Positions 8,868 to 17,568 of a DNA stretch of 64,000 nt are shown here, piece after piece. Position numbers and translations under genes: made by a program. A model generated the notes under the pieces. That model was not told where the DNA came from. It did no database searches and saw only the letters and a program-made list of their open reading frames with translations. How positions within the stretch are numbered: the stretch's first letter is position 1; each line of letters begins with the position of its first letter. Origin of the DNA: an uncultured Sterolibacteriaceae bacterium (lineage in GTDB: Bacteria; Pseudomonadota; Gammaproteobacteria; Burkholderiales; Rhodocyclaceae); the NCBI GenBank assembly GCA_937888595.1, contig CALARK010000020.1, positions 124,001 to 188,000 on the forward strand. Reading direction: 5' to 3'.

Positions 8868-11408
8868 TCACTCCTCTTCGGTTTCGATGACCTTTTCGAT
8901 GCCGGCCAGCTTGGTGCCGTCATCCAGATTGATGAGCCGAACGCCCTGGGCGGAACGGCCGGTTTCGCGGACCTGGTCCACCTTGCTGCGGATCAGCACG
9001 CCGCCGGTGGAAATCAGCATCACCTCGTCGCCCTCCTCGACCAGCACGGCGCCGACCACCGGGCCGTTGCGGTCGGACGTCTGGATCGCGATCATGCCCT
9101 TGGTACCGCGGCCGTGCTTGGTGTATTCCGCGATCGGCGTACGTTTGCCGTAGCCGTTTTCGGTCGCCGTCAGCACGTTGAGGCTCTCGTCCTGGGCAAC
9201 CAGCATACAGATGACGGTCTGGCCGTCCTCCAGCATCATGCCGCGCACGCCGCGTGCTGCCCGGCCCATCGGGCGGACATCGTCCTCGGCGAAGCGCACC
9301 GCCTTGCCGGCATCGGAGAACAGCATCACGTCGCAGGCGCCGTCGGTGATCGCTACGCCGATCAGGTAATCGCCATCGTCGAGATTGACGGCGATGATGC
9401 CGGCCTTGCGCGGATTGGCGAAGTCGGTCAGCGGCGTCTTCTTGACCGTGCCCATCGCCGTCGCCATGAAGATGAAATGCGCCTCGTCGAAAGTCGGCGT
9501 CGGCAGGACGGCGGTGATCTTCTCGCCCTCCTCGAGCGGGAAGAGATTGACGATCGGCTTGCCGCGACTGGTCCGGGCGCCCTCCGGCACTTCGTAGACC
9601 TTGAGCCAGTAGACGCGGCCGCGGTTCGAGAAACACAGGATGTAGTCGTGCGTGTTGGCGATGAACAGCCGGTCGACGAAATCCTCGTCCTTGATGTCGG
9701 CTGCCTTCTTGCCGCGTCCGCCGTGCCGCTGGGTGCGATAGTCGTCGAGCGACTGGCGCTTTACGTAGCCGGCATGCGAGAGCGTCACCACCATGTCCTC
9801 GCGGGCGATCAGGTCCTCGAGGTTGATGTCGGCAGTCTGCAGGACGATTTCGGAGCGGCGCTTGTCGCCGAACTGCGCCTTGATGGCATTGAGCTCGTCA
9901 ACAATGATCTGGGTGATGCGCTCCGGGCGTGCGAGGATGTCCAGCAGGTCGGTGATGATATCCATCACCTCCTTGTACTCTGCGAGGATCTTGTCCTGCT
10001 CGAGGCCGGTCAGGCGCTGCAGTCGCAACTCCAGGATCGCCTGTGCCTGCACGTCCGACAGCAGGTAGCCGCGCCGCGAAAGCCCGAATTCGGGGGCCAA
10101 TCCCTCGGGCCGCGAAGCCTCGGCAGAGGCGCGCAGCAGCATTTCCTCGACCAGCGCCGACTTCCAAGTGCGCGCCATCAGCTCGCGCTTGGCATCGGCT
10201 GGCGTCGGCGCCGCCTTGATCAGGGCGATGACCTCGTCGACGTTCGACAGCGCCACCGCGAGTCCTTCGAGGACATGGCCACGGTCGCGCGCCTTGCGCA
10301 GCTCGAAAACCGTCCGTCTCGTCACCACTTCGCGGCGATGCGAGAGGAAGCACTCGAGCATCTGCTTGAGGTTGAGGATTTGCGGGCGGCCATCGACCAG
10401 CGCCACCATGTTCATACCGAAGGTGTCCTGCAACTGGGTTTGCTTGAACAGGTTGTTGAGGACGACCTCGGGTACTTCGCCGCGCTTGAGCTCGATCACC
10501 AGGCGCATGCCCGACTTGTCGGACTCATCCTGGATGTGGGCGATGCCCTCGATCTTCTTCTCGTTGACGAGTTCGGCGATTTTTTCCTGCAGGGTCTTCT
10601 TGTTGACCTGATAGGGCAGCTCATCAACGACGATCGCCTGACGGCCAGACTTCAGTTCCTCGAAATGGGTGCGCGCACGCATGATGACGCGGCCGCGACC
10701 GGTCAGGTAGCCTTCGCGCACGCCCGACACGCCATAGATCAGGCCGGCCGTCGGGAAATCGGGGGCCGGAACGATCTTGATCAGTTCCTCGATGTCGATG
10801 GCCGGATTGTCGAGCTGCGCCAGGCAGGCATCGACCACTTCATTCAGGTTGTGCGGCGGAATATTCGTCGCCATGCCCACGGCGATGCCGGAGGAGCCAT
10901 TGATCAGCAGGTTCGGCAAACGGGTGGGAAGGATCAGCGGCTCCTTCTCGGAGCCGTCATAGTTCGGGCCGAAGTCGACCGTTTCCTTCTCGATGTCCTG
11001 CAGCAGTTCGTGGCCGATCTTCGCCATGCGCACTTCGGTGTAACGCATGGCGGCCGCGTTGTCGCCATCGACGGAGCCGAAGTTCCCCTGGCCGTCGACC
11101 AGCATGTAGCGCAGCGAGAAGTCCTGCGCCATGCGCACGATCGTGTCGTAGACCGCCGTGTCGCCGTGGGGGTGGTACTTACCGATGACATCGCCGACGA
11201 CGCGTGCCGATTTCTTGTAGGCCTTGTTCCAGTCGTTGCCCAGCTCGTGCATCGCGTAAAGTACGCGCCGATGAACAGGTTTCAGGCCATCTCGGGCATC
11301 CGGCAGTGCGCGCCCTACGATCACGCTCATCGCGTAATCGAGGTAGGAGTGGCGCATTTCCTCTTCGAGGCTGACGGGCAGTGTTTCCTTGGCGAAGGCA
11401 GAGGTCAT
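8868..11408 (-). CDS. gyrA: DNA gyrase subunit A
   Basis: An 846-residue type II topoisomerase subunit that introduces negative supercoils. The start MTSAFAKETLPVSLEEEMR is used; an in-frame ATG 29 codons upstream is not family-like. The catalytic tyrosine is in AAAMRYTEVRM. The quinolone region reads HPHGDTAVYDTIVRMAQDF, with Thr where E. coli has Ser83 and Asp kept at position 87. The C-terminal wing has a GyrA box QRHGGRG. Residues about 632-640 (AVLPTPTF) are encoded by a repeat copy without obvious change in length compared with relatives. It heads the minus-strand operon. Confidence 0.97.
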   Translation of the reverse strand: MTSAFAKETLPVSLEEEMRHSYLDYAMSVIVGRALPDARDGLKPVHRRVLYAMHELGNDWNKAYKKSARVVGDVIGKYHPHGDTAVYDTIVRMAQDFSLRYMLVDGQGNFGSVDGDNAAAMRYTEVRMAKIGHELLQDIEKETVDFGPNYDGSEKEPLILPTRLPNLLINGSSGIAVGMATNIPPHNLNEVVDACLAQLDNPAIDIEELIKIVPAPDFPTAGLIYGVSGVREGYLTGRGRVIMRARTHFEELKSGRQAIVVDELPYQVNKKTLQEKIAELVNEKKIEGIAHIQDESDKSGMRLVIELKRGEVPEVVLNNLFKQTQLQDTFGMNMVALVDGRPQILNLKQMLECFLSHRREVVTRRTVFELRKARDRGHVLEGLAVALSNVDEVIALIKAAPTPADAKRELMARTWKSALVEEMLLRASAEASRPEGLAPEFGLSRRGYLLSDVQAQAILELRLQRLTGLEQDKILAEYKEVMDIITDLLDILARPERITQIIVDELNAIKAQFGDKRRSEIVLQTADINLEDLIAREDMVVTLSHAGYVKRQSLDDYRTQRHGGRGKKAADIKDEDFVDRLFIANTHDYILCFSNRGRVYWLKVYEVPEGARTSRGKPIVNLFPLEEGEKITAVLPTPTFDEAHFIFMATAMGTVKKTPLTDFANPRKAGIIAVNLDDGDYLIGVAITDGACDVMLFSDAGKAVRFAEDDVRPMGRAARGVRGMMLEDGQTVICMLVAQDESLNVLTATENGYGKRTPIAEYTKHGRGTKGMIAIQTSDRNGPVVGAVLVEEGDEVMLISTGGVLIRSKVDQVRETGRSAQGVRLINLDDGTKLAGIEKVIETEEE
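9490..9512 (+). repeat. 24-bp dispersed repeat, copy 2 (inside gyrA)
   Basis: Matches 22 of 23 positions (a single T for C); the first consensus A is G. It is antisense to gyrA and read as AVLPTPTF, where relatives as I recall them have AVLP followed by a variable tripeptide and F. This looks like replacement in place rather than insertion. Confidence 0.75.
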
Positions 11409-11454
11409 GGATCTACTTGGCTGCCCCAAAATTGGGCAGGTTGAAAAGTCGGGA

Positions 11455-11460
11455 ATTCTA
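11455..11460 (-). promoter_or_regulatory. Candidate extended -10 (TGCTAGAAT) for the gyrA operon
   Basis: On the minus strand TAGAAT is preceded by TGC and lies about 47 bases before the gyrA ATG. No good -35 is visible, as allowed for extended -10 promoters. The same TGCTAGAAT string occurs before tRNA-Val in this window, which supports a sigma-70-type promoter. Confidence 0.5.
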
Positions 11461-11525
11461 GCATGGAGAGCGTCCTCGACCGCCCCTGGATGCAATTCGC
11501 AAGCAAGCTATAACCACATGTTTTT

Positions 11526-12887
11526 ATGAATATTTCACAAGACCATTCACGTCGTTCGCCATGCGGGCCCATCCTTGTCGATCAACGGATTGATGCCGGC
11601 TGGATCATTCCGGTCGAGCCGGAAGGACAGGTGCTCGAGAAGCACTCACTGGTGCTCGAAGGCGATCTGATCCGCGACCTGCTGCCGACGAGCGAGGCTT
11701 CGGTACGTTACTCCGCCAGGCACCACATGCGACTGGAACAGCATGTGCTGATGCCGGGACTGGTCAACCTGCACACCCATGCAGCCATGAGCCTGCTGCG
11801 GGGGTTCGCGGATGACCTGCCCCTGATGCGCTGGCTGCAGGAACGCATCTGGCCTGCCGAGAACCGCCTCATGTCGCCCGAATTCGTTCGCGATGGCACA
11901 GAACTGGCCTGCTGGGAAATGCTGCGCGGCGGCACCACCTGCTTCAACGACATGTACTTCTTTCCGGAAGCGGCTGCGGAGGGGGCCTTGGCCGCAGGCA
12001 TGCGCGCAGCCTTGGGCATCACGGTCTTCGAATTCCCCAGCGCTTACGGCAGGCATGCCGCGGACTACCTTGAAAAAGGCATGCAAACCAGAGCGCACTT
12101 CAATGACTCTCCGCTCATCTCCTTCTGCCTCGCCCCCCACGCACCCTATACCGTCGCCGACCGAACCTTCGAACGGGTTGGACAGCTGGCTGACGAATTC
12201 GACCTGCCGATCCATCTGCATGTCCATGAAACCGCTGATGAAATAAACGGAAGCCTCAAGGAGTACAGCGTGCGTCCGCTTTCCCGGCTGCATCGCCTCG
12301 GTCTGCTCTCCCCCCGTCTGATTGCCGTGCATGCGGTTCATCTCGAGCGGGATGAGATCGACCTGCTCGCCGCCGGCGGCTGCCACATCGCGCATTGCCC
12401 GACTTCCAACATGAAGCTCGCCAGCGGCATCGCCCCGGTCAAAGAGTTGCTGGACCGAGGCATCGGGATCGGTCTCGGAACCGATGGCGCCGCAAGCAAC
12501 AACCGGCTGGACATGTTCCGGGAAATGCATCACGCCGCCCTGCTGGCGAAGGTCGCCAGCCATGCCCCGACAGTCCTGCCGGCCCATACGGCATTGCGAA
12601 TGGCGACACTCGATGGAGCGCGAGCACTGGGGCTGGATGACAAAATCGGTTCCCTGAAACCCGGGAAAAAAGCCGATCTCGCGGCGATCGATCTGGGCGA
12701 CTGGCCCTTGCAACCCTGTTATGACCCGGCATCGCATCTCGTCCATGTCGCCGGACGGGAACAGGTCAGCCATGTTTGGGTAAACGGACAGTTGCGGATT
12801 GAAGACAAGCGCCCCTGCGGCGTCGACATGCGATCTTTGCTAGATAAAGTCGAGATATGGCAGAATAACGCACTCGTGGTCGCCTGA
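11526..12887 (+). CDS. mtaD: TRZ/ATZ-family amidohydrolase, MtaD-like deaminase
   Basis: A 453-residue metal-dependent amidohydrolase probably deaminating 5'-methylthioadenosine or S-adenosylhomocysteine. Metal ligands are visible in NLHTHAAMSLLRG, HLHVHETADE and HAVHLERDEIDLLAAGG, with the acid in LGTDGAASNNRLDMFREMH. The preceding CPTSNMKLASGIAPV is a family signature. The ATG has no clear SD; a TATAAC at 11509-11514 leaves room for only a very short leader, and the ATG at 11518 opens a three-codon frame whose stop overlaps the true start. It is divergent from gyrA and lies upstream of ompA and ubiG, a common betaproteobacterial order. Substrate is inferred from family only. Confidence 0.85.
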   Translation: MNISQDHSRRSPCGPILVDQRIDAGWIIPVEPEGQVLEKHSLVLEGDLIRDLLPTSEASVRYSARHHMRLEQHVLMPGLVNLHTHAAMSLLRGFADDLPLMRWLQERIWPAENRLMSPEFVRDGTELACWEMLRGGTTCFNDMYFFPEAAAEGALAAGMRAALGITVFEFPSAYGRHAADYLEKGMQTRAHFNDSPLISFCLAPHAPYTVADRTFERVGQLADEFDLPIHLHVHETADEINGSLKEYSVRPLSRLHRLGLLSPRLIAVHAVHLERDEIDLLAAGGCHIAHCPTSNMKLASGIAPVKELLDRGIGIGLGTDGAASNNRLDMFREMHHAALLAKVASHAPTVLPAHTALRMATLDGARALGLDDKIGSLKPGKKADLAAIDLGDWPLQPCYDPASHLVHVAGREQVSHVWVNGQLRIEDKRPCGVDMRSLLDKVEIWQNNALVVA

Positions 12888-12940
12888 GCCGATCGTATGC
12901 ACGGCAGCGCGCGACTGTAAGGCCTCAATGTTTCATCCGG

Positions 12941-12946
12941 CATAAT
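12941..12946 (+). promoter_or_regulatory. Candidate -10 (CATAAT) for the ompA-family gene
   Basis: CATAAT lies 67 bases before the ATG in the 125-base gap after mtaD. No convincing -35 is seen, so this is a weak call. Confidence 0.35.
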
Positions 12947-13012
12947 TTCCGACCTGCACCACTCTGCACCATCGACAGGCACCTCCAACAAATACGCATA
13001 GGGAAGACAACC

Positions 13013-13687
13013 ATGACCAAGATTGCCTCCAAGAAAATTCTGCTTGCCGCCGCGCTGATCGGCGTTGGCATCACCGCCCAGGCCCAGACCCCCGGCATCG
13101 ACATGAACGGTACCGTCGGCTACGTGATCGACCAACGTGGTTATGTCGCCAAGAGCGGCACGGGCCTGTGCTGGCGGACCGGCTACTGGACCCCGGCCAT
13201 GGCGATCGCCGAATGCGATCCCGACCTGGTCAAGAAGGATGAAGCACCCAAGGCTGCCGTTGCAGCTCCCGCCGCCAAGCCCGCGCCCAAGCCCGCTGCC
13301 AAGAAGGTGACCCTCGCCGCCGACGCCCTGTTCGATTTCGACAAGGCCGTGCTGCGCGCCGAAGGCAAAGCCAAGCTCGACAAGCTGGCCGGCGACATCC
13401 AGGGCATCAAGCTCGAAGTGATCATCGCCGTCGGCCATGCCGACCGCATCGGCTCCGACAAGTACAACCAGAAGCTCTCCGAGCGTCGTGCCGCGGCCGT
13501 CAAGGACTATCTGGTCGGCAAGGGTGTCGAGGCCAACCGCGTCTATGCCGAAGGCAAGGGCGAGAAGCAGCCGGTCACCGGCGACAAGTGCGGCAAGAGC
13601 GTCGCAAAGACCAAGAAGCTGATCGAGTGCCTGCAACCCGACCGTCGCGTCGAAATCGAAGTGATCGGTACGCAAGAAGTCAAGTAA
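13013..13687 (+). CDS. OmpA-family peptidoglycan-binding outer membrane protein
   Basis: A 224-residue envelope protein. A Sec signal peptide (KKILLAAALIGVGITAQA) ends near residue 24. A short N-terminal part (YVAKSGTGLCWRTGYW) and an Ala/Pro/Lys-rich linker follow. The C-terminal OmpA domain starts at ALFDFDKAVLRAEGKAKLD and contains VGHADRIGSDKYNQKLSERRA, the peptidoglycan-binding region, plus two cysteines (GDKC and IECL) likely to form a disulfide. There is no eight-strand barrel. The SD GGGAAG lies 7 bases before the ATG, and a strong terminator follows, so it is probably transcribed alone and highly. Confidence 0.92.
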   Translation: MTKIASKKILLAAALIGVGITAQAQTPGIDMNGTVGYVIDQRGYVAKSGTGLCWRTGYWTPAMAIAECDPDLVKKDEAPKAAVAAPAAKPAPKPAAKKVTLAADALFDFDKAVLRAEGKAKLDKLAGDIQGIKLEVIIAVGHADRIGSDKYNQKLSERRAAAVKDYLVGKGVEANRVYAEGKGEKQPVTGDKCGKSVAKTKKLIECLQPDRRVEIEVIGTQEVK

Positions 13688-13710
13688 GCTTCGCGCTTCA
13701 GGCAAGTACG

Positions 13711-13735
13711 AAAAGCCCTGCAATGCAGGGCTTTT
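13711..13735 (+). terminator. Rho-independent terminator after the ompA-family gene
   Basis: The hairpin AAAAGCCCTGCA/TGCAGGGCTTTT lies 24 bases after the stop, with an A-run on one side and a T-run on the other, so it could work in both directions. Confidence 0.85.
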
Positions 13736-13753
13736 CCATTTGTGGAAGAGACC

Positions 13754-14467
13754 ATGGAAACGAACACCCCCCTCAATGTCGATCATCAGGAAGTCGCCAA
13801 GTTCAGTGAACTCGCCCATCGCTGGTGGGACCCCAATTCCGAGTTCAAGCCCCTGCACGACATCAACCCGCTGCGGCTCGGCTGGATCGACCGCTCTACC
13901 GGGCTCGCCGGCAAGAAGACGCTCGATGTCGGCTGCGGCGGCGGCCTACTGACGGAAGGCATGGCCGCATGCGGTGCAACCGTCACCGGCATCGACCTGT
14001 CCGAAAAGGCCTTGGGCGTGGCGAAGCTGCACATGCTGGAAAGCGGCCGGCAGATCGACTATCGGCATGTCGCCGCCGAAACACTGGCCGCTGAAGAGCC
14101 GGCCGGTTACGACGTCGTGACCTGTCTGGAAATGCTGGAGCACGTTCCCGATCCGGCATCGACGGTATCTGCCTGTGCACGCCTGGTCAAACCCGGCGGC
14201 CAGGTCTTTTTCTCGACGATCAACCGCAATCCCAAGGCTTACCTGTTCGCAGTCATCGGTGCCGAATACATCCTCAACCTGCTGCCGAAAGGGACGCACG
14301 ATTACGCCAAATTCCTGCGTCCGGCGGAACTGGCCCGTCATGCCCGCGAGGCAGGGCTCGCTGTCGAGGAGATCATCGGCATGAGCTACAACCCGCTGAC
14401 GAAAACCTACAAGCTGGGCAGCGATACCTCGGTCAACTACCTGATCCGGGCGATGCGCCCGGCCTGA
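13754..14467 (+). CDS. ubiG: Ubiquinone biosynthesis O-methyltransferase
   Basis: A 237-residue SAM-dependent methyltransferase that performs both O-methylations of ubiquinone synthesis at the inner membrane. The SAM-binding motif I is LDVGCGGGLLTEGMA, followed by VTGIDLSEKALGVAK and DVVTCLEMLEHVPDP. The family start FSELAHRWWDPNSEFKPLHDINPLRLGWI is clear in content near residues 15-40. The ATG at 13754 was chosen over a GTG four codons upstream. It ends two bases before the convergent binding-protein gene. Confidence 0.95.
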   Translation: METNTPLNVDHQEVAKFSELAHRWWDPNSEFKPLHDINPLRLGWIDRSTGLAGKKTLDVGCGGGLLTEGMAACGATVTGIDLSEKALGVAKLHMLESGRQIDYRHVAAETLAAEEPAGYDVVTCLEMLEHVPDPASTVSACARLVKPGGQVFFSTINRNPKAYLFAVIGAEYILNLLPKGTHDYAKFLRPAELARHAREAGLAVEEIIGMSYNPLTKTYKLGSDTSVNYLIRAMRPA

Positions 14468-14468
14468 G

Positions 14469-16598
14469 TCAGGACGTGTCCTGGCGCGACGCCGTTGCCG
14501 CCTCGCGGCGACGGTGACTGAGGAAGGCCGGTAGCGCAATCAGCGCCATGCCGATGACCATCGCCATGATCGGCCAAAGCACCGGTCGATTCCAGCGCTG
14601 TCTCATTTCCTGACGCATCGCGACATCGACCCGCTGGTACTTCAGGGTATTGTTCCCCACTTTGGTCGGCTTGCGATTCTTCAGCCAGACATGGCGCAAG
14701 CTGTAGTCAAGCGGGTGAAAACCCCAGACCCATGGCGTGTCCTCGTGCAGGATCGCCAGCATGCGGTCGATGATCGCCTGGCGTTCCGGGCCGTTTTCCA
14801 TCGCCCGCATCCGTTCGAACAGGCGGTCGTACTCGGGATTGGCATAGTTGGCGGCATTTTCCCCGTGATGCTTGACCTTTCCTTGCGGCCCATAGAGCAG
14901 GAACAGGAAGTTCTCGGGATCGGGGTAGTCCGCATTCCAGCCGAAATAGAACAGTTGCACCGCCCCCTTGCGCACCTTTTCCTGGAAGCGGTTGTAGTCG
15001 GTACTGCGCACGACGAGCTGGACGTCGATCTTCCTGAACTGCTTGTTGAGCCAGTCGATGCGTGTCTTGGCACCGACACCGGTGGCGGTTGTGTCCAGAT
15101 TGACGACCAGCGGTTCGCCGCTCTGCGCGTGTCGCCCTGACGGCCAGCCGGCTTCCGCCAGCAGCGCTTTCGCCACCTCGACTCGTTTGCGGCGCAGCGT
15201 GCCGTCCCGCCATTCGTAGATCGCGGGATTGATGCCCGCCCTGCCCGGCCGGTAACCGAAGATGCCTGGCGGCAAGGGGCTCTGCGCGACGATGCCGCGG
15301 CCGTTCTGGAAGATCGATACGAACTCCTCCTGATCGATGGCGATGGCGATCGCCTGACGGATTTTTTTCGCCGCTTCGCCCATGCCGCCCACCAGCGGAT
15401 CGAGCATGTTGAACCCCATGTAGAAGGTGGTCGTCGCCACCGACGTCGACAGCCGGATGCCTTGGGCCCGCATTTCCGGCGTCAGCGTCACCTCCCCGCC
15501 GGCACCGACCTGCACCGCCTGGTCGAACGAATCGGAGGAAATGCCCGAGGCATCGTAATAGCCTTGCAGGAACTTGTTCCAGTACGGAATCTGTTCCTTC
15601 TCGCGCGTGAAGACCACCTTGTCGATGAAGGGCAGCGGCTTGCCGCAGTCTTCGAGCAGCCCTGCCGCACGATCTTCCGCCTCGCCATCGCAGGGATAGG
15701 TTTCGCCGCGGAAATTCGGATTCCTCTCCAGCACCATGCGGGCATTCGGGTTGTTTTCCGTCAGCATGTAGGGGCCGGTGCCGATCGGATACCAGTCGAG
15801 CGTCAGGTTCTTCTCGGCCATGCCGGGCTGGCTGTGGAAGCGGTCCGCCTCCCAGGGCATCGGCGCGAAGAACGGCATCGACAGCCAGTAGAGGAACTGC
15901 GGATACTTGCCCTTGATGCGGATGCGGTAGCGATAGCGGTCGAGCGTCACCGCCCCCTCCAGCGCGACCTGCCGCAGATCCAGCCACTCCTGCTGCCGTC
16001 CCGCCGGCGCCGACTTTTGCAGGCGCTGCGCCAGGTCGTTCAGCCCCACGATGTACTCGCCCATCAGGCCGAGAATCGGCGAATGCAGGCGGGGATGGGC
16101 GAGACGCTTCAGCGCATAGACGTAGTCGTTCGCGACCAGTTCGCGCGTACCGCGATTCGGAAAATCTGCCAACGTATTGAAGCCAGAGATGTCCGCCGGT
16201 TGCTCGGCGAAGGCCGGGTGAGGCTGGAAACGAATGCCCGGCTTGATCTCGACGACATAGTCGGTAAAGGCAATGCGGGCCGCATCTGCATCGGCTGGCA
16301 GCGGCCGCCCGGCAGCATCGAAATACTGCGGGCGCGGAACGGCGACAGCGGTGGCGGGAATCAGTTCGTAGGGACGGCGGAGATAGTGGTACTGCAGCGG
16401 CGGCTCGTAGATCTGGGCCGTGAAGGTGATCTCGTCCTCGCTGTAGGACTGTACCGGATCGAGATGCTTGGGCCGATCGGTGAACGCCGTGTAGAGAATG
16501 TTGCGGCCCTGGTCTGCAGCGGGATAGGGGTCATTCCAGGCCGCATCGCAGCCCGCCAGAATCGAGCAAAAAAGGATGATGGTCGCGTACCGGCGCAT
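14469..16598 (-). CDS. Peptide/oligopeptide-type ABC transporter substrate-binding lipoprotein
   Basis: A 709-residue family 5 solute-binding protein (OppA/DppA type). A lipobox is visible in LFCSILAGCDAA, so the N-terminus is lipidated. Family motifs include YPIGTGPYMLTENNPNARM and YFGWNADYPDPENF. Unusually for a binding protein it ends with a predicted transmembrane helix (WPIMAMVIGMALIALPAFL) and a basic tail. No permease or ATPase genes adjoin, so its partner is unknown. Residues about 193-201 (KSAPAGRQ) are encoded by a repeat copy in a different frame from other sense copies. It is divergent from fabI. Confidence 0.85.
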   Translation of the reverse strand: MRRYATIILFCSILAGCDAAWNDPYPAADQGRNILYTAFTDRPKHLDPVQSYSEDEITFTAQIYEPPLQYHYLRRPYELIPATAVAVPRPQYFDAAGRPLPADADAARIAFTDYVVEIKPGIRFQPHPAFAEQPADISGFNTLADFPNRGTRELVANDYVYALKRLAHPRLHSPILGLMGEYIVGLNDLAQRLQKSAPAGRQQEWLDLRQVALEGAVTLDRYRYRIRIKGKYPQFLYWLSMPFFAPMPWEADRFHSQPGMAEKNLTLDWYPIGTGPYMLTENNPNARMVLERNPNFRGETYPCDGEAEDRAAGLLEDCGKPLPFIDKVVFTREKEQIPYWNKFLQGYYDASGISSDSFDQAVQVGAGGEVTLTPEMRAQGIRLSTSVATTTFYMGFNMLDPLVGGMGEAAKKIRQAIAIAIDQEEFVSIFQNGRGIVAQSPLPPGIFGYRPGRAGINPAIYEWRDGTLRRKRVEVAKALLAEAGWPSGRHAQSGEPLVVNLDTTATGVGAKTRIDWLNKQFRKIDVQLVVRSTDYNRFQEKVRKGAVQLFYFGWNADYPDPENFLFLLYGPQGKVKHHGENAANYANPEYDRLFERMRAMENGPERQAIIDRMLAILHEDTPWVWGFHPLDYSLRHVWLKNRKPTKVGNNTLKYQRVDVAMRQEMRQRWNRPVLWPIMAMVIGMALIALPAFLSHRRREAATASRQDTS
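15995..16018 (-). repeat. 24-bp dispersed repeat, copy 3 (inside the binding-protein gene)
   Basis: Perfect match (24/24). It is sense, read in the frame QKSAPAGRQ. This is the same phase as the copies that overlap stop codons; here CAA stands where those have TAA. Confidence 0.9.
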
Positions 16599-16623
16599 GA
16601 CCGAAGTGTAATGTAATCGCAGC

Positions 16624-16629
16624 TATAAT
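16624..16629 (+). promoter_or_regulatory. Consensus -10 (TATAAT) for fabI
   Basis: TATAAT lies 38 bases before the fabI ATG in the 69-base divergent region; the -35 is poor. A strong SD (AGGAAGG, 16654-16660) follows, 7 bases before the ATG. Confidence 0.6.
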
Positions 16630-16667
16630 CCGCGGCTCGCATCGGAAGGATAGAGGAAGGATTAGAC

Positions 16668-17468
16668 ATGGGATTTCTCGCCGGCAAACGCATTCTGATT
16701 ACTGGCCTGCTTTCCAACCGCTCCATCGCCTATGGCATTGCCAAGGCCTGCCATCGCGAAGGCGCCCAACTGGCCTTCACCTACCAGAACGAGCGCTTCC
16801 AGGACCGCATCGCCAAGTTCGCCACCGAATTCGGCAGCGACATGATCTACCAGGTGGATGTCGCCGACGATGCGCAGATCGACGCCGCTTTCGCCGCCAT
16901 CGCCGAGCGTTGGGACGGTCTCGAAGGGCTGGTGCACTCGATCGCCTTCGCGCCCAACGAGGCCATCGAGGGGGACTTCCTCGACGGCATTTCGCGCGAA
17001 TCCTTCCGCATCGCCCATGAAGTCTCCTCCTACAGCTTTCCGGCGCTGGCCAAGGCCGCGCGGCCACTGCTGCTGAAGGGCAACCATCCGTCGCTGCTGT
17101 GCCTGAGCTACCTCGGTGCCGAACGCACCATGCCCAACTACAACACCATGGGACTGGCGAAGGCCAGCCTCGAAGCGGCGACCCGCTACCTCGCCTTCAG
17201 CCTCGGCCCCCAGGGCATCCGTGCCAACGCGCTCTCCGCCGGCCCGATCAAGACGCTCGCGGCATCGGGCATCGGCAACTTCGGCAAGCTGCTCGCCTAC
17301 AACGCCCACCATGCGCCGCTGCGCCGCAACGTCACTATCGAGGAAGTCGGCAACGCCGCTGCCTTCCTGCTGTCCGATCTGGCGAGCGGCATCACGGGCG
17401 AAGTGCTCTACGTCGATGGCGGCACGCACAACGTCGCCATGGGCAACGCCGACCCTTTGCCCGCCTGA
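16668..17468 (+). CDS. fabI: Enoyl-[acyl-carrier-protein] reductase (NADH)
   Basis: A 266-residue short-chain dehydrogenase that reduces enoyl-ACP in each round of fatty acid elongation. The modified glycine motif ITGLLSNRSIAYGIAKA is typical of FabI. The catalytic Tyr-x6-Lys is in YLGAERTMPNYNTMGLAKA. The C-terminal LYVDGGTHNVAMG is also characteristic. It is the target class of triclosan and isoniazid-type inhibitors. It converges on ppiD. Confidence 0.97.
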   Translation: MGFLAGKRILITGLLSNRSIAYGIAKACHREGAQLAFTYQNERFQDRIAKFATEFGSDMIYQVDVADDAQIDAAFAAIAERWDGLEGLVHSIAFAPNEAIEGDFLDGISRESFRIAHEVSSYSFPALAKAARPLLLKGNHPSLLCLSYLGAERTMPNYNTMGLAKASLEAATRYLAFSLGPQGIRANALSAGPIKTLAASGIGNFGKLLAYNAHHAPLRRNVTIEEVGNAAAFLLSDLASGITGEVLYVDGGTHNVAMGNADPLPA

Positions 17469-17491
17469 ACACCTGCACGCTTTCGAACAAA

Positions 17492-17508
17492 GCAGGCTCC
17501 CCGCCTGC
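17492..17508. repeat. Short hairpin in the fabI-ppiD convergent gap
   Basis: GCAGGC and GCCTGC face each other over a five-base loop just after fabI. There is no T-run, so terminator function is doubtful. The rest of the 98-base gap holds repeat copy 4. Confidence 0.4.
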
Positions 17509-17544
17509 GAGGGCGCGGCTGGGGGTGGGCGGGACCTGTCCGGC

Positions 17545-17568
17545 GCCGTCCTGCCGGCGCCGACTTTT
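17545..17568 (-). repeat. 24-bp dispersed repeat, copy 4 (at the ppiD stop codon)
   Basis: Perfect match (24/24). The A-run overlaps the TAA stop of ppiD, reading TAA then AAGTCGG. The element therefore forms the first bases of the 3' untranslated region. Confidence 0.92.

Noticed and set aside
10150..10165. CAGCGCCGACTT in gyrA
   Set aside because: Only the core matches; the rest is unrelated coding sequence.
17545..17568. The 24-bp repeat as a simple rho-independent terminator
   Set aside because: Its GC-rich part forms overlapping short palindromes without a proper loop, and many copies lie inside coding sequence.
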